Shown: piece by piece, positions 1-8,649 of the stretch
Position numbering within the stretch: the stretch's first letter is position 1
Layout: each line of letters begins with the position of its first letter
From: Novosphingobium sp. UBA6722
GTDB taxonomy: Bacteria > Pseudomonadota > Alphaproteobacteria > Sphingomonadales > Sphingomonadaceae
DNA length: 33,661 nucleotides
Assembly: GCA_002454125.1 (NCBI GenBank)
Contig: DKII01000164.1
Span: forward strand, 1,036-34,696
Direction of reading: 5' to 3'
Program-made: the position numbers and the translations under genes
The notes under the pieces: generated by a model
What the model was told of the DNA's origin: nothing
The model's input: the letters and a program-made list of their open reading frames with translations, nothing else
Databases searched by the model: none

Positions 1-120
1 GAAGCCGTCGTTGTAGTCGGTATGCTCGCCGATCAGGTTGACGCGCCCAGGCGCGCGCGCGACCAGTTCTGGCGACGCGCCGAAGTGCTCGCGGAACAGC
101 TGATGCAGCTCGTCGATCAT
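1..120 (-). CDS. galK: galactokinase, N-terminal 40 codons (runs off left edge)
   Basis: The reverse complement of the first 120 bases reads as an open frame from an ATG at 120. Around residues 22-38 it contains RAPGRVNLIGEHTDYNDGF, the galactokinase signature of the GHMP kinase family, in which the Arg and the GEHTDY block bind galactose. The enzyme phosphorylates galactose to galactose-1-phosphate, the substrate of the adjacent galT product. Its ATG overlaps the galT stop codon (ATGA, 117-120), so the two are probably translationally coupled in one operon. Only the N-terminus is visible, so the ATP-binding motifs cannot be checked. The signature and the position after galT make the identity nearly certain. 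Confidence 0.95.
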   Translation of the reverse strand, partial: MIDELHQLFREHFGASPELVARAPGRVNLIGEHTDYNDGF

Positions 121-1145
121 TGGCCCTGCCGGTAATGGACATCGCCCGCCGCCCGCAAGCGCTCGGCGGCCTGCTCTGGCGTAAGGTCGCGCTGGGCTTC
201 GGCCAGCAGTTCATAGCCGACCATGAACTTGCGCACCGAAGCAGAGCGCAGCAGCGGCGGATAGAAATGCGCATGCAGCTGCCAGCGCGGATGGTCAGCG
301 CCCTGCCCCGGCGCGCCGTGCCAGCCCATCGAATAGGGAAAGCTGCACTGGAACAGGTTATCATAGCGGATGGTCAGCGCCTTGAGCGTGGCCGCCAGAT
401 CATCGCGCTTCGCGCCGTCCAGTTCGGGCAGTCGGCGCACGGCAAAGCGCGGCAGCAGCAGCACCTCGAACGGCCAGGCCGCCCAGAACGGCACGATTGC
501 CAGCCAGTGCTCGCTCTGCACGACCACGCGCGGGCCATCGGCTTCGCGCTGCGCCAGCTCGAGCAGCATCGGCGAATCACCCGCCCATTCCGCTTGAGTC
601 CTCGCTTCGGTCGTCAACTCCTGCGGGACATAGCTGGTTGCCCAGACCTGGCCATGCGGGTGCGGGTTGGAGCACCCCATCATTGCGCCCTTGTTCTCGA
701 ACACCTGTACGTGCGCATAGCGCGCCGACAATTCGGCCACCTGCTCCGCCCAGCAATCGACCACGCCGCGGATCGCCGGCACTGGCAGCTCGGGCAGGGT
801 CAGGGCGTGGTCGGGCGAAAAGCAGATCACCCGGCTCTCCCCCTGCGCGCCTTCCATCGAGAACAGCGGATCGGTATCGAGCGGTGCGGGGCTATGGGGT
901 TGAAGCGCCGCAAAGTCGTTCTGGAAAACATAGGTGCCGGTGTAATCCGGATTGCGCTGACCCGTGACCCGGGCATTGCCGGGGCAGAGGTAGCAGACCG
1001 GATCATGGTGCGGGCGTTCGGCCAGGTCCGGCTCATCGACCTGCCCCTGCCACGGCCGCCGCGCGCGGTGCGGCGAGACCAGCAGCCAAGCGCCCGATAG
1101 CGGGTTATAGCGGCGGTGCGGGTGCTCGGTGGGGTCAAAGCTCAT
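117..1145 (-). CDS. galT: galactose-1-phosphate uridylyltransferase
   Basis: This 342-residue protein transfers UMP between UDP-glucose and galactose-1-phosphate, the central Leloir step, in the cytoplasm. Residues 51-54 (CYLC) are the class I zinc ligand pair and are followed by PGNARVTGQRNPDYTGTYVF, nearly identical in pattern to the E. coli enzyme. The active-site loop NPHPHGQ lies at about 160-166, with His164 as the expected uridylylated nucleophile. Length is normal for class I GalT. The start ATG overlaps the stop of the upstream alpha-galactosidase gene (ATGA), and the stop overlaps the galK start the same way. No galE is visible; UDP-galactose epimerase must be encoded elsewhere. Confidence 0.97.
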   Translation of the reverse strand: MSFDPTEHPHRRYNPLSGAWLLVSPHRARRPWQGQVDEPDLAERPHHDPVCYLCPGNARVTGQRNPDYTGTYVFQNDFAALQPHSPAPLDTDPLFSMEGAQGESRVICFSPDHALTLPELPVPAIRGVVDCWAEQVAELSARYAHVQVFENKGAMMGCSNPHPHGQVWATSYVPQELTTEARTQAEWAGDSPMLLELAQREADGPRVVVQSEHWLAIVPFWAAWPFEVLLLPRFAVRRLPELDGAKRDDLAATLKALTIRYDNLFQCSFPYSMGWHGAPGQGADHPRWQLHAHFYPPLLRSASVRKFMVGYELLAEAQRDLTPEQAAERLRAAGDVHYRQGQ

Positions 1146-3175
1146 AGCGCGGTCACCTCGAGCACCAGCCCGTCTTCACCGCGCAGCGGCGGCAGGGGTA
1201 GCCCCTGTTGCACCAGCCAGGCCCCGTCGTAATCGGTTTGATTGACGCGGTAGCGCCGCGCCGGATCGAGCATCGGCAGGCGCAGACCGGGCGCATGACG
1301 CTGGGTCTGCGGATCGATCCGGGTGATCATCAGCACCAAGCCTTCAGCGCTGCCATGGGCCTGCCACAGCAACCCGTCAGCACCCTCGCCCTGCCAAACC
1401 TGACCGGTATGGAGCCAGTCACGCAGCGCCTTGTAGCGGGAGATGCCTTCGCCCAGCCGTTCAAGATCGCGCTGATTGAGCTTGCGCAGGTCGAGCTCGA
1501 CCCCGAAGTGCCCCGGCAAGGCAACGTGGTTGCGGAACCGCATCGTCTGGATCCGGCCCGTTGCATGGGCCGGGGCCGCGCCAACATGGCTGCCCATCAG
1601 TTCGGGCGGGAAGAACTGCAGATAGCCGCGCTGGATGCTGACCCGGCTGACCGCGTCGATATTGTCGCTGGTCCAGAAGCGGTGCGTGAAGCGCGCGATC
1701 CCGGCGTCGATCCGCCCGCCACCGCCAGCGCAGGCCTCGATCTCGACCGCTGGAAAATCCCGCCGCAACCGGGCGAACAGGTCATAAGCGCCCAGCACTT
1801 GCTTGCGGAACGATGGCTGCTCGCCTGCCGCGGTGAGGTCGCGGTTGTGGTCCCATTTGAGGTAGCCGATCGGCAACTCGTTCAGCAGGCCGGCGAGGCG
1901 CTGGTAAAGGTAATCGCGCACATCGCTACGACCCATATCGAGCACCAGCTGGTTGCGCGCCGTGATCAGCGGGCGGCCGGCGATCTGCAGCGCCCAGTCG
2001 GGATGCGCGCGATAGAGCTCGCTGTTCGGGTTGATCATCTCTGGCTCGACCCACAGCCCGAATTCCATGCCGAGCGCGGTCACATGGTCGGCCAGCGGCC
2101 CGAGACCGTTGGGATATTTCACATCGTCCGGCCACCAGTCACCCAAGCTGGTGGTGTCGTCACCCCGGCGGTGGAACCAGCCGTCATCGAGCACGAAGCG
2201 CTCGATCCCAGCCTTGGCGGCGGCATCGGCGAGGTCTTTCAGCGCGGCCTCGTCGTGATCGAAGTAGAAGCCTTCCCAGGTGTTGAGGTGGACCGGGCGC
2301 GGCCGCATCGCGCCGCCGGGCCAGTCCATCCGCGCGCGGATCGCGGCGTGGAAGTTCTGCGCCACGCCATTGGCATCGGCGGCGCAGGTGGCGAGCACTT
2401 CCGGCGTGGTCAGCACCTCGCCAGGTGCCAGCCGCACTTCGCCGGGCATCAGCGCCTCACCCAGTTGCCATTGCCAGCGGCCATCATCGACCCAGTCGAT
2501 CAGCTGGCAATGATTGCCCGACCAGGCGAGCTGCGCGCCATAGGCCGCGCCATCGGCCTGGACCACAGCCCCCGGCACGCAATCGTGCGAGGTCAGCCCG
2601 CGGCGGTTTTCGCGCCGCCACTGGCTGCGGGTGAGCTGGTCTTCGACGGGCACGAATTCGGTATTGTGCCGCCCGGAGAACGAGTGGACCCGCCGGGCAT
2701 GGTCGGGCAGCGGCAGGACCGCCGCAGCCAGCCACAACACGTCGAGCGGCGTATCGCCCTGGTTGGTCAGCGTGCTGGAAACCGTCAGGACATCACTGTC
2801 CGGATCGAGCGTCAGGCTGACCGCCACCGCGATTTTCGCGACAGCATCAGTAAGCGTGACGGTGACCCGCTGGCCATCGCGCTCCACCGCGCAGGCGGTT
2901 GCCTGAAAAGTCCAGTCCCGCCCAGCACGGTGGGCCTTCAGTCCCGGCTCGCCAAACCAGCCTTGCCCCAGGCCGGGCACCAGGCTGAGCGGCTGATCGA
3001 ATTCCGGCGAGAAGCTGGGGGTCGGCCGACCAGCGCGTAGTGGCCCCGGCGGCGTCACACCATCGGGCAGACGCGGCCCCCAGTAGCGCCACAGCGGCGC
3101 CTCACCCGGCACCACTTCGAGCACCAGGCTGGAGCCACGGCCATTGAGAACAATCCAGCTATCCGGCTGCGGCAA
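1142..3175 (-). CDS. alpha-galactosidase, glycoside hydrolase family 36
   Basis: It hydrolyses terminal alpha-1,6-galactosides such as melibiose or raffinose and so feeds galactose to GalK and GalT. From the proposed start it has 677 residues: an N-terminal beta-sandwich, then a (beta/alpha)8 barrel with FVLDDGWF, the nucleophile Asp442 in YLKWDHN and the acid/base Asp504 in FWTSDNIDA. ACAGGGGRID is also typical of GH36. The open frame extends to 3286, but that stretch lies inside the transporter gene and its translation looks like out-of-frame noise. I prefer the TTG at 3175, which follows GGGGAAG by five bases and overlaps the transporter stop by 17 nt. No signal peptide is visible, so the substrate is probably cleaved after import. 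The start is the main uncertainty. Confidence 0.93.
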   Translation of the reverse strand: MPQPDSWIVLNGRGSSLVLEVVPGEAPLWRYWGPRLPDGVTPPGPLRAGRPTPSFSPEFDQPLSLVPGLGQGWFGEPGLKAHRAGRDWTFQATACAVERDGQRVTVTLTDAVAKIAVAVSLTLDPDSDVLTVSSTLTNQGDTPLDVLWLAAAVLPLPDHARRVHSFSGRHNTEFVPVEDQLTRSQWRRENRRGLTSHDCVPGAVVQADGAAYGAQLAWSGNHCQLIDWVDDGRWQWQLGEALMPGEVRLAPGEVLTTPEVLATCAADANGVAQNFHAAIRARMDWPGGAMRPRPVHLNTWEGFYFDHDEAALKDLADAAAKAGIERFVLDDGWFHRRGDDTTSLGDWWPDDVKYPNGLGPLADHVTALGMEFGLWVEPEMINPNSELYRAHPDWALQIAGRPLITARNQLVLDMGRSDVRDYLYQRLAGLLNELPIGYLKWDHNRDLTAAGEQPSFRKQVLGAYDLFARLRRDFPAVEIEACAGGGGRIDAGIARFTHRFWTSDNIDAVSRVSIQRGYLQFFPPELMGSHVGAAPAHATGRIQTMRFRNHVALPGHFGVELDLRKLNQRDLERLGEGISRYKALRDWLHTGQVWQGEGADGLLWQAHGSAEGLVLMITRIDPQTQRHAPGLRLPMLDPARRYRVNQTDYDGAWLVQQGLPLPPLRGEDGLVLEVTAL

Positions 3176-4523
3176 CTGCGCTTCCCCGCCCTTCCTTGAT
3201 CCGCCAGACCGCGATCGCGGCCAACAGCATGCAGACGCCCGACACGCGCAGCACGTTGCGCGCATCGCCGCCCAAGAGCGGTTCATAGGCGAAGGTCATC
3301 GTGCCCGCAAAGATCAGCATCGGCACGCAGATGAACATGTTGAAGATGCCCATGTAGACCCCGGTGCGTTCGGGCGGAATCGTATCGGCCAGGATGATGT
3401 AGGGATTGCCCATGATCGAGCCCCAGCCGAGACCGATCCCGATCGCGGCGACGAACAGCAGCTCTTTCTGCCCGATCAGCGGCATGGCCAGCATCGCGCA
3501 GCCCGACAGTGTCAGGCAGAAGGCATGGAGCCGCCCTGCCCCCACCCGCCGCGCCATCGGCGCCATAGCCAGCGCCGCGACAAAGGCGATCAGGTTGAAG
3601 AAGGCCCCGACCTGGCCATTGGTCAGCACCGCCTCGCGGTAGGCCGCCGTGCCGGCATCGGCCGTGCCATAGACCGAGCGGCTGATCGAATTGGTGACAT
3701 AGCCCCAATAACCCGACATCGCGTACCACTGGAACAGGCTCATCCAGGCCATCGCTTTCATCGCCTTGGGCATCTCGCGCATCGCACTGAAGATTTCGCC
3801 CAGGGTGGCCGCCGGGTTCTTGGGCAGGGCAGCGAGCCGCGCCCGTTCGGCCTCGGGCAGCTTGATTTCGGGCACGCGAGTGATCGACCAGAGGATCGTG
3901 CCGAGCGAGAGCACCGCCCCGATCCAGAAGGAGACCAGCGTGAAGGTGGGGATGCCGCCCCCTTCGGTCGCATCCTTGCTGAGGCCGAACCAAGTGACCA
4001 GCAGCGTCGGGCTGAGATAGGCGAGGCATTGGGCTAGGCCGGTAAAGGCGCTCTGGCTGAGGAAGCCGAAGCTGCGCTGGTTCGCCTCCAGCCGGTCATT
4101 CACATAGGCCCGGTAAGGCTCCATCGTCACGTTGTTGCCAACATCGAGCAGGAACAGCAGCGAAAAGGCCATCACCACCGAGGCCGACAGCGGCATGAAG
4201 AACAGGCCCACCGCGCACATCAGCGCCCCGATCAGGAAATAGGGCGTGCGGCGCCCCCAGCGCGACGAGGTCCGATCGCTCAGCGAGCCGATGATCGGCT
4301 GAACGATCAGCCCGGTCAGCGGGCCGGCGATCCCCAGCCAGGCAAAGTTCTTTTCTTCAGCCCCCAGATAGCCCCAGATCGGCGACATGTTGGCCTGCTG
4401 CAGGCCGAAGCTGAATTGCAGCCCCAGGAACCCCAGGTTCATCTGCAGGATCTGCGCGACGCTGAGCTGCGGGCGCGAACCGGCTGCGGCGGCGTATCCG
4501 GCGGGCATAGTGGCTGCGGTCAT
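3159..4523 (-). CDS. MFS sugar transporter (SLC45/sucrose-transporter-like)
   Basis: A 454-residue polytopic membrane protein with about twelve hydrophobic segments. The cytoplasmic loop after the second segment reads SDRTSSRWGRRTPYFLIGA. This RxGRRxP form of the MFS loop is typical of sucrose/maltose:proton symporters of the SLC45/SUT kind. As first gene of a cluster with alpha-galactosidase, galT and galK, it most likely imports an alpha-galactoside or galactose; the exact sugar is inferred. The ATG at 4523 is chosen because GAGAGGA stands about eight bases upstream; the ATG at 4556 would add 11 residues but has no good ribosome binding site. An operator-like palindrome lies about 55 bases upstream. 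Confidence 0.88.
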   Translation of the reverse strand: MTAATMPAGYAAAAGSRPQLSVAQILQMNLGFLGLQFSFGLQQANMSPIWGYLGAEEKNFAWLGIAGPLTGLIVQPIIGSLSDRTSSRWGRRTPYFLIGALMCAVGLFFMPLSASVVMAFSLLFLLDVGNNVTMEPYRAYVNDRLEANQRSFGFLSQSAFTGLAQCLAYLSPTLLVTWFGLSKDATEGGGIPTFTLVSFWIGAVLSLGTILWSITRVPEIKLPEAERARLAALPKNPAATLGEIFSAMREMPKAMKAMAWMSLFQWYAMSGYWGYVTNSISRSVYGTADAGTAAYREAVLTNGQVGAFFNLIAFVAALAMAPMARRVGAGRLHAFCLTLSGCAMLAMPLIGQKELLFVAAIGIGLGWGSIMGNPYIILADTIPPERTGVYMGIFNMFICVPMLIFAGTMTFAYEPLLGGDARNVLRVSGVCMLLAAIAVWRIKEGRGSAVAAAG

Positions 4524-4568
4524 CGCTTGTGTCCTCTCGAACGGCACCTTTGGCACCCGTTGCAGCGC

Positions 4569-4598
4569 AGCCTAGGCGTTGCGAACCAAGTTCGCAAC
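4569..4598 (-). promoter_or_regulatory. candidate promoter and palindromic operator of the galactoside operon
   Basis: A perfect inverted repeat occupies 4578-4598: arms GTTGCGAAC (4578-4586) and GTTCGCAAC (4590-4598) with a 3-base centre CAA. On the minus strand a candidate -35 TTGCGA (4597-4592) lies inside one arm, and a candidate -10 TAGGCT (4574-4569) follows after 17 bases. A bound protein would therefore block RNA polymerase. This is the expected layout for a sugar-responsive repressor, for example of the LacI family. No such regulator is encoded in the window. The palindrome is seen directly; the promoter boxes and the regulator class are inferred. Confidence 0.65.
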
Positions 4599-4617
4599 AA
4601 TCGATTGCAATGACGCT

Positions 4618-5865
4618 TTACAGCCGCCCTTCGGCCCGCGCCCGGCGGCCATAGAAGACTTCGAACAGCGGCGCGGCCATCAGCGTGGTGACAATCGCCA
4701 TGACCACCATCATCGCGAACAGCGCCGGGGTGATGATCCCCTGCTGCAGGCCGATGTTGATGACGATCAGCTCCATCAGCCCGCGCGCGTTCATCAGCGC
4801 CCCAATGCCCGAAGCGGTGGCGTGGTCTTGCCCGGACAGGCGCGCGGCAAGGTAGCAGGCCCCGCCCTTGGCGGCGATCGACAGCACCAGGATCAGTGCC
4901 GCTACTGCCAGCAGCGCCGGATCGCCGAGCAGCGTCAGTTCGGTGTGCAGGCCCGAGTAGGTGAAGAAGAACGGTAGCAGCAGCACGACCGTTACCGGCT
5001 CCAGCTTCTCACGAATTGCCGCCGTCAGGCGCCCGCGCGGCATGGCCGTGCCCAGCAGGAAGCCGCCGAACACGGCGTGGATCCCGGCCACGTCCATCGC
5101 CCAGGCGCAGAGCAGGTAGAGGATGAGGACGATGCCCAGCAGCGTCTCGTCCATCCCGGTCACTGCAATCCGGCGGTCCAGGACCTGCAGCAGGCGCGGT
5201 GCCAGTAGGATCATGAACAAAGCAAAGGTAAAGCCGCCGCCGATCGCCAGCACCGCCACTTGCGGCCCGTCGCCGAAGCTGGCCAGGACCAGCGCAATCA
5301 ACACCCAGGCGCCGGCATCGCCGATCGCTCCGGCCGATAGCGAGAGGGTGCCGAGCGGCGTGCCCGACAGGCCGCGCTCGTGAATGATCCGCGCCAGCAT
5401 CGGGAAGGCCGTGATCGCAATCGCCGCACCCATGAACAGCGTCGCCTCGAACTGGGTGACCTTGGGGGTGAACAGCCCGCCGTGGCTCAGCAGCCAGGGC
5501 GCGATCGCCACGGCCACCGCAAAGGGTGCCGCCATCCCGGCCAGCGACACCGCCGCCGCGCCCTTGGCACCCTTGAAGAATTCTTCGCGATCAAACCCCA
5601 GTCCAACCAGGAACATGTAGAGGCCCACCCCGAACTGGGCGATCACGAACAGGATCGGTTTGGATTCCTTGGGGAAGAAGAAGCCCTGGGCCTCGGGCGC
5701 GAGCGCGCCAAACAGGCTGGGACCCAGCAGGACCCCTGCGATCATCTCGCCTACCACGCGCGGCTGGCCGAACCAGCGCTGCGCCGCGGTGCCGACAAGC
5801 CGACAAGTGACCAGGATCACCGCCACCTGGAGGAAGAAGGCGATCGAAAGTTGGGTGGGGGTCAT
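4618..5865 (-). CDS. Kef-type (CPA2) monovalent cation:proton antiporter
   Basis: This 415-residue protein is almost entirely membrane segments (about 12-13) and matches the Na+/H+ or K+/H+ exchanger domain of the CPA2 family: QPRVVGEMIAGVLLGPSLFG near residues 34-53, FDREEFFKG, and an AITAFPMLARII region. It has no C-terminal TrkA-N (RCK) domain, so it is a short, ligand-gating-free form unlike full KefB/KefC. The start codon is only nine bases after the stop of the PEP-carboxylase-like gene and has AGGGAG six bases upstream, so it is probably the last cistron of the zwf operon. Its stop (TAA) lies just upstream of the galactoside operon promoter. Ion specificity cannot be read from the sequence. 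Confidence 0.88.
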   Translation of the reverse strand: MTPTQLSIAFFLQVAVILVTCRLVGTAAQRWFGQPRVVGEMIAGVLLGPSLFGALAPEAQGFFFPKESKPILFVIAQFGVGLYMFLVGLGFDREEFFKGAKGAAAVSLAGMAAPFAVAVAIAPWLLSHGGLFTPKVTQFEATLFMGAAIAITAFPMLARIIHERGLSGTPLGTLSLSAGAIGDAGAWVLIALVLASFGDGPQVAVLAIGGGFTFALFMILLAPRLLQVLDRRIAVTGMDETLLGIVLILYLLCAWAMDVAGIHAVFGGFLLGTAMPRGRLTAAIREKLEPVTVVLLLPFFFTYSGLHTELTLLGDPALLAVAALILVLSIAAKGGACYLAARLSGQDHATASGIGALMNARGLMELIVINIGLQQGIITPALFAMMVVMAIVTTLMAAPLFEVFYGRRARAEGRL

Positions 5866-5874
5866 TTTGGCTCC

Positions 5875-8649
5875 CTAGCCGTGCGCGCCGAACTGGTTGG
5901 CAATGGCCGTGGTGATCCGAAGAACCAGAGCATGGGCGGCGGCAATCGGCTCGATATTGTCGCGATGGATCGCGCCATAGCCGACTGCGCCCTCGTCGGG
6001 ATAGTCGCTCGGCTCATTGACCGCAAAATCGTCCACACCCGGCGCACTGGCCGGGAAGGCGCGGCGCAGCTGGGCCAGCGCTTCATCGATCCGCAAGGTG
6101 AAGACCATTTCCAGCACGTCGTCGCGGCTGATGTCGTTGGCGCGGCTGAAGGTGGGGACCGAAACCGCGCGGATGAACATGTGCTGGAACAGGGCAAGGC
6201 GCAGCGCCTGGAGCACGCCCAGCTCGCGCCGCACCTGCTCGCGGCCTGCCAGCGGGGCTTCATCCGGGATCAGCGCCAGCAGCTTGTGCAGCTTCAGCGC
6301 ATCGACCCGCAGGCGCGAGGCGAAGCGGCGATAGACCCCGGTGCGATCATCCTTGGTCAGGTATTCGGCCAGCGCCAGGCAGGCATCGGCAATGCCTTCC
6401 TCATCCCCGCGATAGGGCCGGCTGGCCCAGTAGGCTGAGTTGAACAGCTCGCCGTAAGCCGCGACGGTCTTGATCGAGGCGAGCGAATTGGCCGCCCGGA
6501 CAAGGCGCACCAATTGCCGGCCGCGGTGGCTTTCGCGCAGCAGCTCCGCAATCGCTTCGTAATTCCCGTCGGCCGCCGTGCCGAACCCGGCAATCACGTT
6601 GACCGGATAGCCGAGCTGCTGGAGCACGGCATTGTGCGGGATCGCGCGAATCTGGCGCAGGCTCATCGTCCGGTCAGCCGCAAGGTCCGACTGGCGGCGG
6701 CTCTTGCGGCTGCCGGTCTCGTTAAGCAGGCCGAGGCCAAAGGCCGTCACCGCGCGGGCATAGGTGGCGCTGGCCAGATAGCCCTGCTGCACGCGGCGGA
6801 TCGCGCGGTAGAAATCGAGCGACAGATCGGTGCGGCGATAGAACGGATCGGGCGCGGCATCGGCATCGGCCTGGGCCGGGGCCAGCTCGGCAAAACGGGT
6901 CAGCGTGGCATAGGCCAGCTCGGGCGTACCGAAGAACAGATAGCCATCGCCGCCCTGGAAGCTCACTTCCGGCTCCAGCGCAATCCCGGCGCGCACGAAC
7001 CGCCGCCGCGCCCAGGGCGATAGCGGCCATTCCAGCCGGTCGGCAAAGCTGGTCGGGTGCGCACCGCGACCCATGGACTCGCCATGCGTGTTGAAGATCA
7101 GCGCGGCGACATCGGTCAGGCCGTTGGCGGCCATGGCTTCGGACAGGCGGCCTTGCAGGCGCTCGATCGCCAAGGCGGCCGGAATCTGCCCTACGAACCG
7201 GCCGGCATCGGAAAAGCCGGTCTGGATCGAAACCCGCCCGCGCCGGCGGGCATAGGCCTGGTAATGCGGTTCCGACAGCACGGCATCGAGGAACCGCCCG
7301 CCATGCTCCAGCGCGGATTCGGTTTCGAACAGGGGCGAGACATCGACCTTGCCCGCCACGCCGAACAGCTCGGCAAAGTAGAGCGCGGCCAGCACGGTGG
7401 TCGGCTGCTCGCATTCGGCCACCAGCATGCGAATGGGCGTGTCGGCATCGACGTGGTGCAGGATCTGCGCGATCAGCAGGAATTGGCGGACGGCCGTGCT
7501 GTTCTCGATCGCCAGGGCGGCCATATTGGCGCGCAGCGGCTTCACGGCGGCCAGCAGTTCGCGCAGCCGCACCAGCGCAGCCTGGCTGGCCAGGTCGAGC
7601 TTGCCATCGGGATCGATCCGGCGCCGGATCGCGTTCTGAAGCTGGCTGGCGTTCACCCGGAAGTGAATCCAGCCCATGCCCAGCCCATCGGCGCGCATCG
7701 CCGCGACAACCCGCAGCATAGCTTCGGCAGTATCGTCGTCAGCCGTTGCCGCGCGCTGTTCCAGCGTGGCAATCGTCCCGGTCAGACTGGTCAGCTTGTC
7801 CGGATGATCGGCGGTAAAGGCATTGGCTGCGGCGGAGAGCACGGCGGGATCGGACAGGTCTGCTGCAAAGGCTGCCGCCTGCCCCGCGGCATAGGCTGAT
7901 GCGCGGGACAGTTGCCCAGCAAGATCGGGCGCGACCTGCTCCAGTGCCGCCGCATAGCCGGCCAGCCGCTCGGCCTTTTCCGACAGGCGGTAGCGCAGCG
8001 AGGTGGCCCAGGTGATGTCGGTCCGCCCGTCCATGTCATAGCCGACCCAGCTCGCCAGCCGCAGCGGCACGGGCGCAAACTGGCGCCACTGATCGGGCCA
8101 GCGCCGCCGCGCAGCCACGAACAGCAGGCCGGTGATCCGGTCGCGCGCACCATGGGCATGGGCCAACGCGGCCATGGCCTGGGCGTGTTCGCTATCCAGC
8201 GTGATCGCCTCGCGCGCGGGTGAGGCCACGCAGGTGGTGCTTTCACCGATCGCGCCAGCCGATGCTGACGTCGCCACCGCCTCACCCTGGGCTTGGGAGA
8301 GCAGGAAAGTCGGGTGCGCGGTGAAGACCACGTGCGCCAGCGGCTTGGCCCAGCGCTCGGCGAAGCTGGCAAAGTCCGACGCTTCTTCGGCGAGGCGGGC
8401 AATGCTGGCATCATTGATCGCCGGATCGACGGGTCCTGCCAGCCGCGCCAGCCGCTCAGCGCGGGATTGAAGACCCTGGCATTCCAGCTCTGCAACGAGG
8501 CTTTCCAGTTCACCCAGCGTCAGCTGGCCACTCTCAAGCTCGCGCGACAGCTCCAGTCCAAGCTGGAAAACCGGGTTGAACAGCGGTGTCTCAGCCGTGC
8601 GGACATGCAGCTCTTGCAGCCGCTGGTCGAGCGCGGCCAGGCGGGTCAT
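5875..8649 (-). CDS. ppc: phosphoenolpyruvate carboxylase family protein, highly divergent
   Basis: The 924-residue length and motif order fit PEP carboxylase: TAHPT at 110-114, SWVGYDMDG at 200-208 (usual GGDRDGNP), SPLFETE at 438-444, GFSDAGRFVG at 478-487 (usual GYSDSxKDxG), HGESMGRGA at 522-530 (usual HGRGGxxGRGG) and LRQIRAIPHNAVLQQLGYP at 664-682 (usual LRAIPWxFxWTQ). The acidic residues corresponding to the metal ligands (Glu442, Asp481) appear conserved. By eye, however, the lysine of the SDSxK motif is arginine, the first arginine of HGRGG is lost, and the C-terminus ends GAHG instead of the usual [RK]NTG. It could be a functional variant PEPC making oxaloacetate or a repurposed paralogue. 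The ATG overlaps the eda stop (ATGA), so it is coupled to the Entner-Doudoroff genes. Confidence 0.82.
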   Translation of the reverse strand: MTRLAALDQRLQELHVRTAETPLFNPVFQLGLELSRELESGQLTLGELESLVAELECQGLQSRAERLARLAGPVDPAINDASIARLAEEASDFASFAERWAKPLAHVVFTAHPTFLLSQAQGEAVATSASAGAIGESTTCVASPAREAITLDSEHAQAMAALAHAHGARDRITGLLFVAARRRWPDQWRQFAPVPLRLASWVGYDMDGRTDITWATSLRYRLSEKAERLAGYAAALEQVAPDLAGQLSRASAYAAGQAAAFAADLSDPAVLSAAANAFTADHPDKLTSLTGTIATLEQRAATADDDTAEAMLRVVAAMRADGLGMGWIHFRVNASQLQNAIRRRIDPDGKLDLASQAALVRLRELLAAVKPLRANMAALAIENSTAVRQFLLIAQILHHVDADTPIRMLVAECEQPTTVLAALYFAELFGVAGKVDVSPLFETESALEHGGRFLDAVLSEPHYQAYARRRGRVSIQTGFSDAGRFVGQIPAALAIERLQGRLSEAMAANGLTDVAALIFNTHGESMGRGAHPTSFADRLEWPLSPWARRRFVRAGIALEPEVSFQGGDGYLFFGTPELAYATLTRFAELAPAQADADAAPDPFYRRTDLSLDFYRAIRRVQQGYLASATYARAVTAFGLGLLNETGSRKSRRQSDLAADRTMSLRQIRAIPHNAVLQQLGYPVNVIAGFGTAADGNYEAIAELLRESHRGRQLVRLVRAANSLASIKTVAAYGELFNSAYWASRPYRGDEEGIADACLALAEYLTKDDRTGVYRRFASRLRVDALKLHKLLALIPDEAPLAGREQVRRELGVLQALRLALFQHMFIRAVSVPTFSRANDISRDDVLEMVFTLRIDEALAQLRRAFPASAPGVDDFAVNEPSDYPDEGAVGYGAIHRDNIEPIAAAHALVLRITTAIANQFGAHG

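Noticed and set aside
120..3040. Plus-strand frames of 326 and 610 codons opposite galT and the alpha-galactosidase gene
   Set aside because: Antisense shadows of genes with intact catalytic motifs; no motif or ribosome binding site supports them.
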